From Rhodoplanes sp. (lineage in GTDB: Bacteria > Pseudomonadota > Alphaproteobacteria > Rhizobiales > Xanthobacteraceae), in contig NZ_JACAAX010000038.1 in NCBI RefSeq assembly GCF_013377085.1, positions 1 through 64,000 of the forward strand: DNA of 64,000 nucleotides. Direction: 5' to 3'. Every line of letters starts with the position of its first letter. Positions within the stretch are counted from its first letter, which is position 1. The position numbers and the translations under genes were made by a program. Positions 36,053 through 48,063 of this stretch are shown here, one piece after another. The notes under the pieces were generated by a model. That model was not told the DNA's origin. It made no database searches and was given only the letters and a program-made list of their open reading frames with translations.

Positions 36053-36793
36053 ATGCAATCCGTCCCCGACGCCCGCACCGACGAGCGCCTGCCGATCTAC
36101 CAGCGCCTCAAGGACGCGCTCGCCGAGCGCATCCAGGACGGCGCCTGGAAGCCGGGCGATGCGATCCCGGCCGAATCCGACCTCGCCGCCGAGTTCGGGG
36201 TCGCGCTCGGCACCATGCGCAAGGCGATCGAGGGCCTGGTGGTGCAGGGCCTGCTGGAGCGCCGGCAGGGCCGCGGCACCTTCGTACGTCGGGCCGATCT
36301 CGGCAACACGCTGTTCCGCTTCTTCCGCCACACAGGCAAGGGCGGCCGCCCGCTCGCGCCGACCCAGCGGCTGGTCGCTCGGCGCACCGGGCCGGCCGGC
36401 CGCGCCGCGGCGGCGGCGCTCGGCCTCGCTCCGGAGGATCCGGTGCTGTGGCTCAAGCGCCTGCGCCTCGTCGACGACGAGCCGCTGGTGATCGACGAGA
36501 TCGCCCTGCCGCTGCCGCGATTCGAAAAGCTCGCGACGGTGCCGGCCGCCGATTTCGACGAGCTCCTCTATCCGCTCTACGAGCGTGTGCTCGGCGTCAC
36601 CATCGCGCGCGCCACCGACCGCATCGCCTTTGCGCGCGCCACCGCGGCGGTGGCGCGACCGCTCGCGATCGCGACCGGCGATCCCGTCGTGGTGATCGAG
36701 CGCACCGCCTTCGGTCACGACGGCGAGCCGCTGGAATGGCGGCGCTCGCACGGCCCCGCCGAACGCTTCAGCTACGACGTCGAGATCAGATGA
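36053..36793 (+). CDS. GntR-family regulator, HutC subfamily (UTRA domain)
   Basis: The winged helix-turn-helix covers about residues 12-80 (PIYQRLKDALAERIQDGAWK, PGDAIPAESDLAAEFGVALG, ERRQGRGTFV). A UTRA effector domain follows, with PEDPVLWLKRLRLVDDEPLV, YERVLGVTIARATDRIAF and the end YDVEIR. Such proteins repress transport or catabolic operons until the substrate binds. It is divergent from the amidohydrolase and immediately upstream of tctC, so it probably controls this local block through the palindrome at 36007-36018. Confidence 0.9.
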   Translation: MQSVPDARTDERLPIYQRLKDALAERIQDGAWKPGDAIPAESDLAAEFGVALGTMRKAIEGLVVQGLLERRQGRGTFVRRADLGNTLFRFFRHTGKGGRPLAPTQRLVARRTGPAGRAAAAALGLAPEDPVLWLKRLRLVDDEPLVIDEIALPLPRFEKLATVPAADFDELLYPLYERVLGVTIARATDRIAFARATAAVARPLAIATGDPVVVIERTAFGHDGEPLEWRRSHGPAERFSYDVEIR

Positions 36794-36807
36794 TCAGGGA
36801 GACAACA

Positions 36808-37785
36808 ATGTCCAACCGCCTCCGCTGCGCGTTCGCGGCTCCGCTGGTGGCCGCCGTGCTGCTCGCCGGCACCGCCTCGGCGCAGGAGTACCCGACCCGT
36901 CCGATCACGCTGATCGTCCCTGCCCCGCCCGGCGGCGGCACCGACGTGTTCGCCCGCCAGATCGCCGAGGCGGTCGAGCCTTTCCTCAAGCAGAAGGTGA
37001 TCGTCGACAACCGCGCCGGCGGCGGCGGCACGGTCGGCACCACGGTGATCACGGCGGCGCAGCCGGACGGCTACACGCTCGGCTTCATCTGGAACTCGCC
37101 GCTCACCACGAGCCCGCACAGCCTCGCGGTTTCCTACACGCCGGACTCCTATGCCAGCGTGATGTCGATCGGCTACTCGTCCTATGTCTTATGCACGGCG
37201 CCGAGCTTTCCGGCGTCGACCGCGCAGGAGCTCGTCGATCAGATCAAGGCCAATCCCGGAAAATTCACCTACGGCAACGACGGGCTGGGCGGCACCATGC
37301 AGCTCGCCGCCGAGCGCGTCTTCGCCAAGCTCGGCGCAAAAGTGCGGCCGGTGCCGTTCGGCGGCGCCGGCGAGACGGCGCGCAATTTCCTCGGCGGCCA
37401 CGTCACCTTCTACGGCGGCTCGCTGCCGCCGATCCTGCCGCATGCGGCAGCCGGCAAGGCGAAGTGCCTGCTGCTCACCTCGGCGGGCAAGAATCCGGCG
37501 CTGCCGCAGGCCGCCGGCCTCGACGACATCGGCCTCGGCGCGGAAGAGACCGTACTGTGGTGGGGCCTGATCGCCCCGGCCAAGACGCCGCCCGCAATCC
37601 TGGCCAAGCTGGAGAAGGCCTTCATGGAGGCCGCCTCGACCGAGAAGTTCAAGGAGGCGATGGACAAGCAGGGCGCGACGCAGCGCGTGCTCGGCGCCAA
37701 GGAAACCGGCGCGCTGATCCGCTCAGAGCTCGCTGCGCTCGGCGCCGTGGCAAAATCGATCGGCATCGAGAGGAAGGGGCAGTGA
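36808..37785 (+). CDS. tctC: Tripartite tricarboxylate transporter substrate-binding protein (TctC family)
   Basis: The 325-residue periplasmic protein has a signal peptide of about 25 residues (cleaved near SAQEYP) and the TctC/Bug pattern: YPTRPITLIVPAPPGGGTDV, VDNRAGGGGTVGTTVITAAQ, YGNDGLGGTMQLAAE and LLTSAGKNPALP. It binds a carboxylate and hands it to the TctAB membrane pair. AGGGAG lies before the ATG at 36808. It starts 14 bases after gntR and is probably co-transcribed. Between it and tctB lie two repeat elements. Confidence 0.92.
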   Translation: MSNRLRCAFAAPLVAAVLLAGTASAQEYPTRPITLIVPAPPGGGTDVFARQIAEAVEPFLKQKVIVDNRAGGGGTVGTTVITAAQPDGYTLGFIWNSPLTTSPHSLAVSYTPDSYASVMSIGYSSYVLCTAPSFPASTAQELVDQIKANPGKFTYGNDGLGGTMQLAAERVFAKLGAKVRPVPFGGAGETARNFLGGHVTFYGGSLPPILPHAAAGKAKCLLLTSAGKNPALPQAAGLDDIGLGAEETVLWWGLIAPAKTPPAILAKLEKAFMEAASTEKFKEAMDKQGATQRVLGAKETGALIRSELAALGAVAKSIGIERKGQ

Positions 37786-37829
37786 GCATGGGCGCGGCGG
37801 TCCAATCGTCGCTCGTTCTGGTTCGAAGT

Positions 37830-37921
37830 GTCATGCGCGGGCTCGACCCGCGCATCCATCAAACGAAGAGAAGCATCTTTGCGTCAGATGGATGGATCTC
37901 CGGGTCAAGCCCGGCGATGAC
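37830..37921. repeat. Palindromic repeat, family A core (copy A3)
   Basis: It runs from GTCATGCGCGGGCTCGACCC to GGGTCAAGCCCGGCGATGAC with a variable centre. It lies inside the tct operon, between tctC and tctB, and is followed at once by a family-C repeat. Confidence 0.8.
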
Positions 37922-37950
37922 GCCAAGCGAACAGCGCCCACCCAAAACTC

Positions 37951-38034
37951 TGCTCATTCCCGCGCAAGCGGGAATCCAGGGCGGCACGACGTGCCGTGCG
38001 GCTCCTGGGTCCCCGCTTTCGCGGGGACGAGCGG
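37951..38034. repeat. Palindromic repeat, family C (copy C2)
   Basis: CTCATTCCCGCGCAAGCGGG at the left and GTCCCCGCTTTCGCGGGGAC at the right form two hairpins closed by the variable middle. It sits between tctC and tctB, 28 bases before the tctB start. Confidence 0.8.
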
Positions 38035-38062
38035 ATGGCGGGCGCGCGTCCGGGAGGCTGCC

Positions 38063-38524
38063 ATGACCGGCCTCGGCGTTTCGCACCGGGCGGGCGACGC
38101 CGCCGTGGGGCTGGCGCTCGCGGCCGGCGGCATCGCGCTCGCGATCTTGGCTTGGCCGATCCCGCGCGGCGAGATCGGCAATCCGGGGCCGGGCTTCATG
38201 CCCTTCGTGCTCGGGCTGCTGCTGATCGGGCTCGGCCTCGTCTGCGCCATACGCGCCCTTCGCGAGCACGACACCACCATGGTCGTGCTGGCCAATCGCA
38301 AGTCCGCCGTGTGCTTGGTCGCACTCGCCGCCGCGGCGCTCGCCTTCATACCCGTAGGCTTCGTGCCGACCGTCGCGGTGTTCCTCACGGTGCTGTTCGG
38401 CGTGCTGGCCGAGAAGCCGTGGTGGCGCGCCGCGATCTACGGCTGCGGCGCCAGCGTCGCCCTGTTCGTCGTGTTCGAGCAGTTGCTCGGTCTCGGCCTG
38501 CCGGCCGGCATCTGGCCGTTCTGA
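38063..38524 (+). CDS. tctB: Tripartite tricarboxylate transporter small membrane subunit (TctB family)
   Basis: The 153-residue protein has four hydrophobic segments and the TctB landmark GPGFMPFVLGLLLIGLGLVC. It forms the small membrane subunit that works with TctA. GGGAGG precedes the ATG at 38063. The order tctC-tctB-tctA is the usual one, but about 280 bases with two repeats separate it from tctC and about 160 bases with one repeat from tctA. Confidence 0.88.
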   Translation: MTGLGVSHRAGDAAVGLALAAGGIALAILAWPIPRGEIGNPGPGFMPFVLGLLLIGLGLVCAIRALREHDTTMVVLANRKSAVCLVALAAAALAFIPVGFVPTVAVFLTVLFGVLAEKPWWRAAIYGCGASVALFVVFEQLLGLGLPAGIWPF

Positions 38525-38541
38525 CGATTGAATGATCTCTG

Positions 38542-38647
38542 GTCATTTCGGGGCGCACCGAAGGTGCGAACCCGGAATCCAGACAGACACTCCGAAGCCT
38601 GCCGCTGGATTCCGGGTTCGCGTGCTTCGCCCGCGCCCCGGAATGAC
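38542..38647. repeat. Palindromic repeat, family B (copy B2)
   Basis: GTCATTTCGGGGCGCACCGA faces GCGCCCCGGAATGAC, with inner arms GAACCCGGAATCCAG and CTGGATTCCGGGTTC. It lies between tctB and tctA. Confidence 0.8.
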
Positions 38648-38685
38648 GGAGGCGGGAACAACCAGATCCGCATGGGAGCAGCGTC

Positions 38686-40188
38686 GTGGACTCGCTCGGA
38701 TACCTGATGGACGGGTTCGCGGTCGCGCTCACTTGGCGCAACCTGCTCTTGTGCTTCGTCGGCTGCCTGTGGGGCACGGCGGTCGGCGTGCTCCCCGGGC
38801 TCGGCCCGCTCGCCGGCATGGCGCTCCTCTTGCCGCTCACCTTCAAGCTCGACCCGACCGGCGCCGTGATCATGCTGGCCGGCATCTTCAACGGCGCCAT
38901 GTATGGCGGCTCGACCACCTCGATCCTGATGCGCATCCCGGGCGAGGCGGCCTCGGTGGTCACCTGCATCGACGGCTACGAGATGGCAAAACGCGGCCGC
39001 GCCGGCGCGGCCCTCACCATCGCGGCGGTCGGCAGCTTCGTCGGCGGCACCATCTCGATCATCGGCCTGATGGCGGTCGGCCCGCTGCTCGCCGACGCCA
39101 TGCTGTCGGTCGGCCCCGCCGCCGAGTTCGTGCTGATGCTGACCGCGCTGCTGGTGGTCAGTGCGGTATCCAGCTCGCCGCCCGTAAAGACGCTCGCCAT
39201 GATCGTGCTCGGGCTGGCGCTCGGCACCGTCGGGCTCGACCAGCTCACCGCCTGGCCGCGCTTCACGTTCGGCTCGCTCGACCTCACCGACGGCCTCAAC
39301 TTCGTCGCCCTGTCGATCGGTCTGTTCGGCGTCTCCGAGATCCTGCTCAATCTCGACGAGGCGACGCCCGTGGTGCCGAAGGCCCCGCGCCTGCGCGACA
39401 TGCTGCCGACGGCCGAGGAAATCCGCGAGGCGGCGCCGGCGGTGCTGCGCGGCTCCGGCATCGGCTTCCTGTTCGGCCTGGTGCCCGGGGTGAGCCACAT
39501 CATATCGACCTTCGTGTCCTATGCGGTCGAGAAGAAGATCTCGAAGACGCCGGAAAGGTTCGGCCATGGCGCGGTGGCCGGCGTCGCCGGCCCGGAGACC
39601 GCCAACAACGCGACCACGGGCGCCTCGATGATCCCTCTGCTGGTGCTCGGCATCCCGGCGATTCCGGCGACCGCGATCCTCTTGTCGGCGCTGCTGATTC
39701 ATGGCGTGCAGCCTGGCCCGCTCCTGATGAGCGAGCACCCACAGGTCTTTTGGGGCCTGATCGCCAGTCTGTATCTCGGCAACGCCATCCTGGTGGTGCT
39801 GAACCTGCCGCTGGTCGGCATCTTCGTGTCGCTGCTGCGCACCCCGATGGGTGTGCTGGCGCCGCTCGTGCTGGTGATCTGCCTGATCGGCGTCTACTCG
39901 CTCAAGGCCTCCTCGCTCGATCTGATGATCCTGGTCGCCGCCGGCGTGGTCGGTTATCTGCTGCGCAAGTTCTCCTACGACGTCGCGCCGCTGCTGCTCG
40001 CCTTCGTGCTCGGCGATCGCATGGAGCTGTCGTTCCGCCGCGCCCTCACCATCTCGGACGGCGATTACTGGGTGTTCGTGCAGGGGCCGGCGGCGCGCGT
40101 GTTCATCGCCGTGCTCCTCCTGATCGGCACCCTCCAGCTCGCCGCCATGCTGCTCGGCTGGCGCCGGACAGGCGCCGCCGCGCCCTGA
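38686..40188 (+). CDS. tctA: Tripartite tricarboxylate transporter large membrane subunit (TctA family)
   Basis: The 500-residue protein has about 12 membrane segments and the TctA signatures GVLPGLGPLAGMALLLPLTF, MYGGSTTSILMRIPGEAASV and GPETANNATTGASMIPLLVL. The second repeat of the Pro-Gly motif reads GLVPGVSHIISTF, a little different from the usual GLLPGAGATIASF. It is the main channel of the secondary transporter for tri- or dicarboxylates. It starts with GTG at 38686 after a GGGAG site. Confidence 0.93.
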   Translation: MDSLGYLMDGFAVALTWRNLLLCFVGCLWGTAVGVLPGLGPLAGMALLLPLTFKLDPTGAVIMLAGIFNGAMYGGSTTSILMRIPGEAASVVTCIDGYEMAKRGRAGAALTIAAVGSFVGGTISIIGLMAVGPLLADAMLSVGPAAEFVLMLTALLVVSAVSSSPPVKTLAMIVLGLALGTVGLDQLTAWPRFTFGSLDLTDGLNFVALSIGLFGVSEILLNLDEATPVVPKAPRLRDMLPTAEEIREAAPAVLRGSGIGFLFGLVPGVSHIISTFVSYAVEKKISKTPERFGHGAVAGVAGPETANNATTGASMIPLLVLGIPAIPATAILLSALLIHGVQPGPLLMSEHPQVFWGLIASLYLGNAILVVLNLPLVGIFVSLLRTPMGVLAPLVLVICLIGVYSLKASSLDLMILVAAGVVGYLLRKFSYDVAPLLLAFVLGDRMELSFRRALTISDGDYWVFVQGPAARVFIAVLLLIGTLQLAAMLLGWRRTGAAAP

Positions 40189-40236
40189 CGCGGGCGGATC
40201 AGTGCGGAGCGAGTCGTCCTGATCTCGCGCCACACA

Positions 40237-40318
40237 CCGCTCATTCCCGCGTACGCGGGAATCCAGGGTTTTTTTGGCCGTGTCGCTCCTGGGTCCCCGC
40301 CTTCGCGAGGACGAGCGG
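40237..40318. repeat. Palindromic repeat, family C (copy C3)
   Basis: CCGCTCATTCCCGCGTACGC faces GTCCCCGCCTTCGCGAGGAC and ends in GAGCGG. It lies at the right border of the transporter block, between tctA and maf. Confidence 0.8.
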
Positions 40319-40430
40319 AGATCGGCTGGTTGTCGTCGCAGCCCGTTTCCGCTAGGGTCCGCGCCCATCCTGAGGCTCTCGTGTCGACCTCAGCTCGTCG
40401 CCTCGCGGAAGCGCAACAGAACCTCACCTC

Positions 40431-41069
40431 ATGATGGGCCGTCCCAAGCTCGTGCTCGCCTCCGGTTCGCCCCGGCGGCTCACCCTCTTCAACCAGGCCG
40501 GGCTCGATCCCGATGCGCTGCGCCCCGCCGAGGTCGACGAGACGCCGAAGCGCGGCGAGCTGCCACGCGCCTGTGCCAACCGCCTCGCCCGCGAGAAGGC
40601 CGAGGTGGCGCTCGCCGCCCTCAAGCTCGACGACGACCTGCGCGGATCGTTCATCGTCGCGGCCGACACCGTGGTGTCGGTCGGCCGCCGCATCCTGCCC
40701 AAGGCGGAGCTTCTCGACGAGGCGGGGCAGTGCCTGCGCCTGCTGTCGGGCCGCAATCACCGGGTCTACACCGCCGTCTGCCTGGTCACCCCGAAGGAGG
40801 CCTTCCGCCAACGCCTGGTGGAGACGCGGGTGCGGTTCAAGCGGCTGTCCTCGGAGGACATCGACGCCTACCTCGCCTCCGGCGAGTGGCGCGGCAAGGC
40901 CGGCGGCTATGCCGTGCAGGGGCTCGCCGGCAGCTTCGTGGTCAAGCTGGTCGGCTCCTATACGGGCGTCGTCGGCCTGCCCCTCTACGAGACCGTCTCC
41001 CTGCTGGCCGGCGAGGGTTTTCCGATCCACCACGGCTGGCTGAACCCGACCAACCCGATGCCGGGGTGA
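40431..41069 (+). CDS. maf: Maf-family nucleoside triphosphate pyrophosphatase
   Basis: The 212-residue protein carries the Maf motifs [47 protein letters not shown] and [16 protein letters not shown]. It hydrolyses non-canonical or specific nucleoside triphosphates to monophosphates, a house-cleaning role once linked to septum formation. It precedes yacG, as usual. ATG codons at 40431 and 40434 are both possible. Confidence 0.93.
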   Translation: MMGRPKLVLASGSPRRLTLFNQAGLDPDALRPAEVDETPKRGELPRACANRLAREKAEVALAALKLDDDLRGSFIVAADTVVSVGRRILPKAELLDEAGQCLRLLSGRNHRVYTAVCLVTPKEAFRQRLVETRVRFKRLSSEDIDAYLASGEWRGKAGGYAVQGLAGSFVVKLVGSYTGVVGLPLYETVSLLAGEGFPIHHGWLNPTNPMPG

Positions 41070-41089
41070 GGTGCGGCAGGCCCCCTTTC

Positions 41090-41226
41090 TTCACCTCCCC
41101 CTGGAGGGGGGAGGTCGGACCGCGCAGCGGTCCGGGAGGGGGTAACAGCGGTGCTGTGCGGGGGGCTTCACCCCACTCCGCTCGCCTGTGGCGAGCGCCC
41201 CTCCCCCTCCAGGGGAGGGTGGGGGC
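41090..41226. repeat. Palindromic repeat, family D (copy D2)
   Basis: A C-rich/G-rich hairpin (CACCTCCCCCTGGAGGGGGG) at the left and CCCTCCCCCTCCAGGGGAGG at the right frame a middle with two smaller palindromes (GGACCGCGCAGCGGTCC and CTCGCCTGTGGCGAG). It is related to D1 at 20482 and lies between maf and yacG. Confidence 0.75.
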
Positions 41227-41276
41227 CGGGCCGGCGCGGGCTCGCCTTTGTGCTGTCAGATGCCTATTTATGGCCC

Positions 41277-41510
41277 ATGTCTGCTGACCATCTCGTCGCC
41301 ACCGGAAGACCCTGCACCACCTGCGGCAAGCCGGCCGTGGAGAAATTCCGGCCGTTCTGCTCGCAACGGTGCAAGAACGTCGATCTCCACCGCTGGCTGT
41401 CCGGCATCTATGCGATCCCGGCCGTCGAGGCCGAGGAGGACGAGCTCGGTCTGCCGGAGCCCGAAGAGGCGCCGCCGCCGCGCCGTCGCGGTCCGCTGGA
41501 CGGGCTCTGA
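41277..41510 (+). CDS. yacG: DNA gyrase inhibitor YacG
   Basis: The 77-residue protein has the YacG zinc site formed by Cys13, Cys16, Cys28 and Cys32 (CTTCGKP, then FRPFCSQRCKNVDLHRWL). Family members bind GyrB and block DNA binding by gyrase. The acidic/Pro-rich tail (VEAEEDELGLPEPEE) is typical. The start at 41277 gives the full zinc module; the frame runs further upstream into the repeat. It pairs with maf. Confidence 0.9.
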   Translation: MSADHLVATGRPCTTCGKPAVEKFRPFCSQRCKNVDLHRWLSGIYAIPAVEAEEDELGLPEPEEAPPPRRRGPLDGL

Positions 41511-41532
41511 CAGAACCAGCCGAGGATCTCCC

Positions 41533-41639
41533 GTCATTCCGGGGCGCGGGCCGGAGGCTCGCGAACCCGGAATCCAGCCGCGAGTTCCGAGTATGCTGCT
41601 GGATTCCGGGTTCGCTGCTTCGCAGCGCCCCGGAATGAC
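41533..41639. repeat. Palindromic repeat, family B (copy B3)
   Basis: GTCATTCCGGGGCGCGGGCC faces GCAGCGCCCCGGAATGAC; inner arms are GAACCCGGAATCCAGC and GCTGGATTCCGGGTTC. It lies between yacG and carB. Confidence 0.85.
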
Positions 41640-41746
41640 GGAGCGGAGGCCCCGGCCCGGCGCTCTTCCATCCCCGGCGATTCTGGGCTAAGGGTCGCCC
41701 GCCCCGGCGGACCGCCACGGGCAGGCGACAAACCGGTCGAGTTCGC

Positions 41747-41776
41747 AAAGGCGGCGCGTCCACGACGCCTTTTTTT
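41747..41776 (+). terminator. Terminator or attenuator just upstream of carB
   Basis: AAAGGCG (41747-41753) pairs with CGCCTTT (41766-41772), with an inner CGT/ACG pairing, and is followed by seven T residues (41770-41776). It stands 29 bases before the carB start, so it either ends the maf-yacG transcript or controls entry into carB. Confidence 0.6.
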
Positions 41777-41805
41777 GTGCCCAGACCAGACCGCGAAGAC
41801 CCCTG

Positions 41806-45288
<3,483 letters not shown>

Positions 45289-45339
45289 GGGCCAGGCCGG
45301 AGAACATAGGCCACGGGCTGGACATACTTCCGAACGGTT

Positions 45340-45378
45340 GCGTGCCGGGCTGACGCCGGCACGCGATCGAGTTTTTTT
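45340..45378 (+). terminator. Rho-independent terminator between carB and greA
   Basis: A perfect 9-bp stem, GCGTGCCGG (45340-45348) with CCGGCACGC (45356-45364), is followed after seven bases by seven T residues (45372-45378). The T-run ends only about 17 bases before the greA start and overlaps its leader, so it may be a partial terminator. Confidence 0.6.
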
Positions 45379-45395
45379 CTGTCGGAGAGGAACCG

Positions 45396-45869
45396 ATGGA
45401 CAAGATACCGATGACGGCTGCCGGCTATACCGCGCTCGAGCACGAGCTGCGCCATTGCCAGCAGGTCGAGCGACCACGCATCATCCAGCAGATCACCGAG
45501 GCGCGTTCGCACGGCGACCTGTCGGAGAATGCCGAGTATCACGCCGCCAAGGAATCCCAGTCGCTCAACGAGGGCCGCATCTCGGATCTCGAGGACAAGC
45601 TGGCGCGCGCCGAGGTGATCGACGTCTCCAAGCTGTCGGGCGACACCGTGAAGTTCGGTGCGACCGTCACGCTGATCGACGAGGACACCGAGAAGAAGCA
45701 TGTCTGGCAGATCGTCGGCGAGCCGGAGGCGGACGCGAAGAACGGCCGCATCTCGATCGCATCGCCGCTCGCCCGTGCTTTGGTGGGGAAGAAGAAGGGC
45801 AGCCAGGTCGAGGTGGTGACGCCGGGCGGCGCCAAGGCCTACGAGGTCCTCGCCGTCGAGTGGCGTTGA
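45396..45869 (+). CDS. greA: Transcription elongation factor GreA
   Basis: The 157-residue protein has the GreA coiled coil (residues 1-75: [20 protein letters not shown], then [20 protein letters not shown], with the acidic tip in GDLSENAEY) and the C-terminal FKBP-like domain ([37 protein letters not shown]). It enters the secondary channel of RNA polymerase and helps cut backtracked RNA. GGAGAGGAA lies before the ATG. It follows carB, an order common in Alphaproteobacteria. Confidence 0.97.
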   Translation: MDKIPMTAAGYTALEHELRHCQQVERPRIIQQITEARSHGDLSENAEYHAAKESQSLNEGRISDLEDKLARAEVIDVSKLSGDTVKFGATVTLIDEDTEKKHVWQIVGEPEADAKNGRISIASPLARALVGKKKGSQVEVVTPGGAKAYEVLAVEWR

Positions 45870-46040
45870 GCCGACCAGGCCACGGCCCGGCCTCCCCGGC
45901 CGGTTGCTTCGCGTGTGTCTTCTCCCGGCGATCCCGCGAGCCTACAACGGCTGCCCGGCGCGCATCGCCGGCATGAACCCGTTCGCGCTCCCCTGCGTCA
46001 AAGGGACGGGCCGTGAGGCCTGTCGTGGGGGAGCAACGGG

Positions 46041-47885
46041 ATGCGAGGCATCCGCGCCGGTCTGATCGCGGTTCTGGCCGGCGTCGCCGCCGGCCTGGCC
46101 GGCATCGCCCATCCCGCACTCGCCGCCGACGACCGGCCGGTCTGCTGGGGCCGCACCACCGATCCCGACAGCCGCATCGCCGCGTGCACGCGTCTGCTCG
46201 CAGGCGGATCGCTGCGCGGACAGGTGCTCGCCGACACCTATGCGTGGCGGGCACAGGGCTGGAAGCAGAAAGCCCAGCTCGACCGCGCCCTCGCCGATTA
46301 CGACCAGGCCGTCCGGCTCGCCCCCGCGGATCCCGACATGCTGATCGGCCGCGGCTATGTCCAGCTCGCCAGGAACGACAACGAGCGCGCCCGCGGCGAT
46401 CTCGACGCGGCCCTCCAGCACGATCCCAAGAAGGTGCGGGCCTGGCTCGGCCACGGCACCGCCGAGCTCGGTCTCGGCCGCTTCGAGCGCGCCATCGCCG
46501 ACCTCACTGAAGCAATCCGGCTCGATCCGACCCTCTCCGACGCCTGGAACAATCGCGGCTACGCGCTGCTGCGCAACGGCCAGGCGGAGCGCGCCCTCGC
46601 CGACTTCGAGAAGACCATCGCGCTGAAGCCCGACGCCGCCCCACCGTACGGCAATATCGGGCTGATCCATTATCAGAAGGGCGACCTCGACCGGGCGCTC
46701 GCCGCCTACGACCGCGCCCTGCAGCTCGATCCGCGGAACACCGGCGTGCTGATCAACCGCGGCGCCGCGCGGCGCGACAAGGGTGATCTCGACCAGGCGC
46801 TCGCCGACTACCAGGCGGCGCTGGCGCTCGATCCCGGCATGGCCAACGCCTTCTTCGGCCGGGGCCAGATCTTCCGCATCCGTGGTGATCTCGATGCCGC
46901 CTTGACCGAGTTCGGCCGAGCCGTCGCGATCGATCCGAAATACACTGACGCCTACGCCCAGCGTGGCCTCGTCCACGAGGGCCGCGGCGATTTTTCACGC
47001 GCGAAGATCGACTATCGCGCGGCGCTCGATCTTCCGGCCAAATATCTCCTGTCGCCGCGGTCGCAGGAGATGGCCCGCGCCCGCCTCGCGCTGCTCGCCG
47101 ACGACCGCACGCCGCCGCAACCCGGTCCGTCGGCGCCGCCTGATCCGGGTCGGCGCATCGCGCTCGTCGTCGGCAACGGCGCCTATGCGGCAGCAAGCCC
47201 GCTGACCAATCCGGCGAACGACGCGCGTGCCGTCTCGGCGCGGCTGCGCGCCTTGGGCTTTGCGGTCGCCGAGGGGCTCGACGCCGACAGGGCGACGCTG
47301 CGGACGCTGATCGACGGCTTTCTGCGCGATGCCGCGACCGCCAGGCTGGCGCTCTTGTTCTATGCCGGGCACGGCGTGCAGATCGACGGCCGCAACTATC
47401 TGATCCCGGTCGATGCGCATCTCGCTGCCGGCGCCGATCCGACCGCCGAGATGATCCTGGTCGACACCATTCTGGCCGGGCTCGACGACCAGGTGCGCAC
47501 CAACATTGTCGTTCTGGACGCCTGCCGCGACAATCCGCTGGCCAAGACCGCCAACACGACCGCCACGATCGACGCGGGCGGCCGCTCCGTCTCGGTGCGG
47601 GCCGGGCTCGCCGCGCCGGCCGGTCTAGGCGCCGGCGTCACGGTCGGGGCCGGCACGCTGATCGCGTTCGCCACCGCGCCGGGCCAGGTCGCCCTCGACG
47701 GCGACGGCGACAACAGCCCGTTCTCGGCCTCGCTGGTACGTCACATCGGCACTGCCGGCATCGAGATCCAGCAGATGCTCACGCGGGTGCGCTCCGACGT
47801 GGTCGGCGCCACCAAGGGCAAGCAGGTGCCGTGGTCCAACTCCTCGCTGCTCGGCGAGGTCTTTCTGGCCGGCGCGCGACCGTGA
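46041..47885 (+). CDS. Secreted TPR-caspase (metacaspase, peptidase C14) protein, copy 1
   Basis: The 614-residue protein has a signal peptide (cleaved near ALAAD), about eight tetratricopeptide repeats (about residues 55-345, such as RALADYDQAVRLAPADPDML and RAIADLTEAIRLDPTLSDAW), a Pro-rich linker and a caspase-like p20 domain starting RRIALVVGNGAYA near residue 371. The catalytic dyad is present: His444 in FYAGHGVQ and Cys495 in LDACRDNP. It should be an active periplasmic cysteine protease with a TPR interaction platform. Substrate and role are unknown. A homologue of 551 residues follows directly. Confidence 0.85.
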   Translation: MRGIRAGLIAVLAGVAAGLAGIAHPALAADDRPVCWGRTTDPDSRIAACTRLLAGGSLRGQVLADTYAWRAQGWKQKAQLDRALADYDQAVRLAPADPDMLIGRGYVQLARNDNERARGDLDAALQHDPKKVRAWLGHGTAELGLGRFERAIADLTEAIRLDPTLSDAWNNRGYALLRNGQAERALADFEKTIALKPDAAPPYGNIGLIHYQKGDLDRALAAYDRALQLDPRNTGVLINRGAARRDKGDLDQALADYQAALALDPGMANAFFGRGQIFRIRGDLDAALTEFGRAVAIDPKYTDAYAQRGLVHEGRGDFSRAKIDYRAALDLPAKYLLSPRSQEMARARLALLADDRTPPQPGPSAPPDPGRRIALVVGNGAYAAASPLTNPANDARAVSARLRALGFAVAEGLDADRATLRTLIDGFLRDAATARLALLFYAGHGVQIDGRNYLIPVDAHLAAGADPTAEMILVDTILAGLDDQVRTNIVVLDACRDNPLAKTANTTATIDAGGRSVSVRAGLAAPAGLGAGVTVGAGTLIAFATAPGQVALDGDGDNSPFSASLVRHIGTAGIEIQQMLTRVRSDVVGATKGKQVPWSNSSLLGEVFLAGARP

Positions 47886-47894
47886 GAGCGACTG

Positions 47895-48042
47895 ATACCA
47901 GCCTCCAGAAGCTCCGACCCGTCATGCGCGGGCTCGACCCGCGCATCCATCGCTTGAAAGAAGAGATTCTTTCGAAGTTCGATGGATTGCCGGGTCAAGC
48001 CCGGCAATGACCGTGAAGGTCGAGGACAACGAAGGCTGGTAT
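47895..48042. repeat. MITE-like element, family A (full-length copy A4)
   Basis: A 148-bp unit with perfect 9-bp terminal inverted repeats, ATACCAGCC (47895-47903) and GGCTGGTAT (48034-48042), and two inner hairpins. It starts 10 bases after the stop of the first caspase gene and ends 21 bases before the start of the second. Near-identical in layout to 23852-23998. Confidence 0.85.
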
Positions 48043-48063
48043 GACTTCTTGCGGGGAATTTTC

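Noticed and set aside
38437-40368. 643-codon open frame on the minus strand
   Set aside because: Antisense of tctA, with His/Asp/Arg-rich low-complexity composition.
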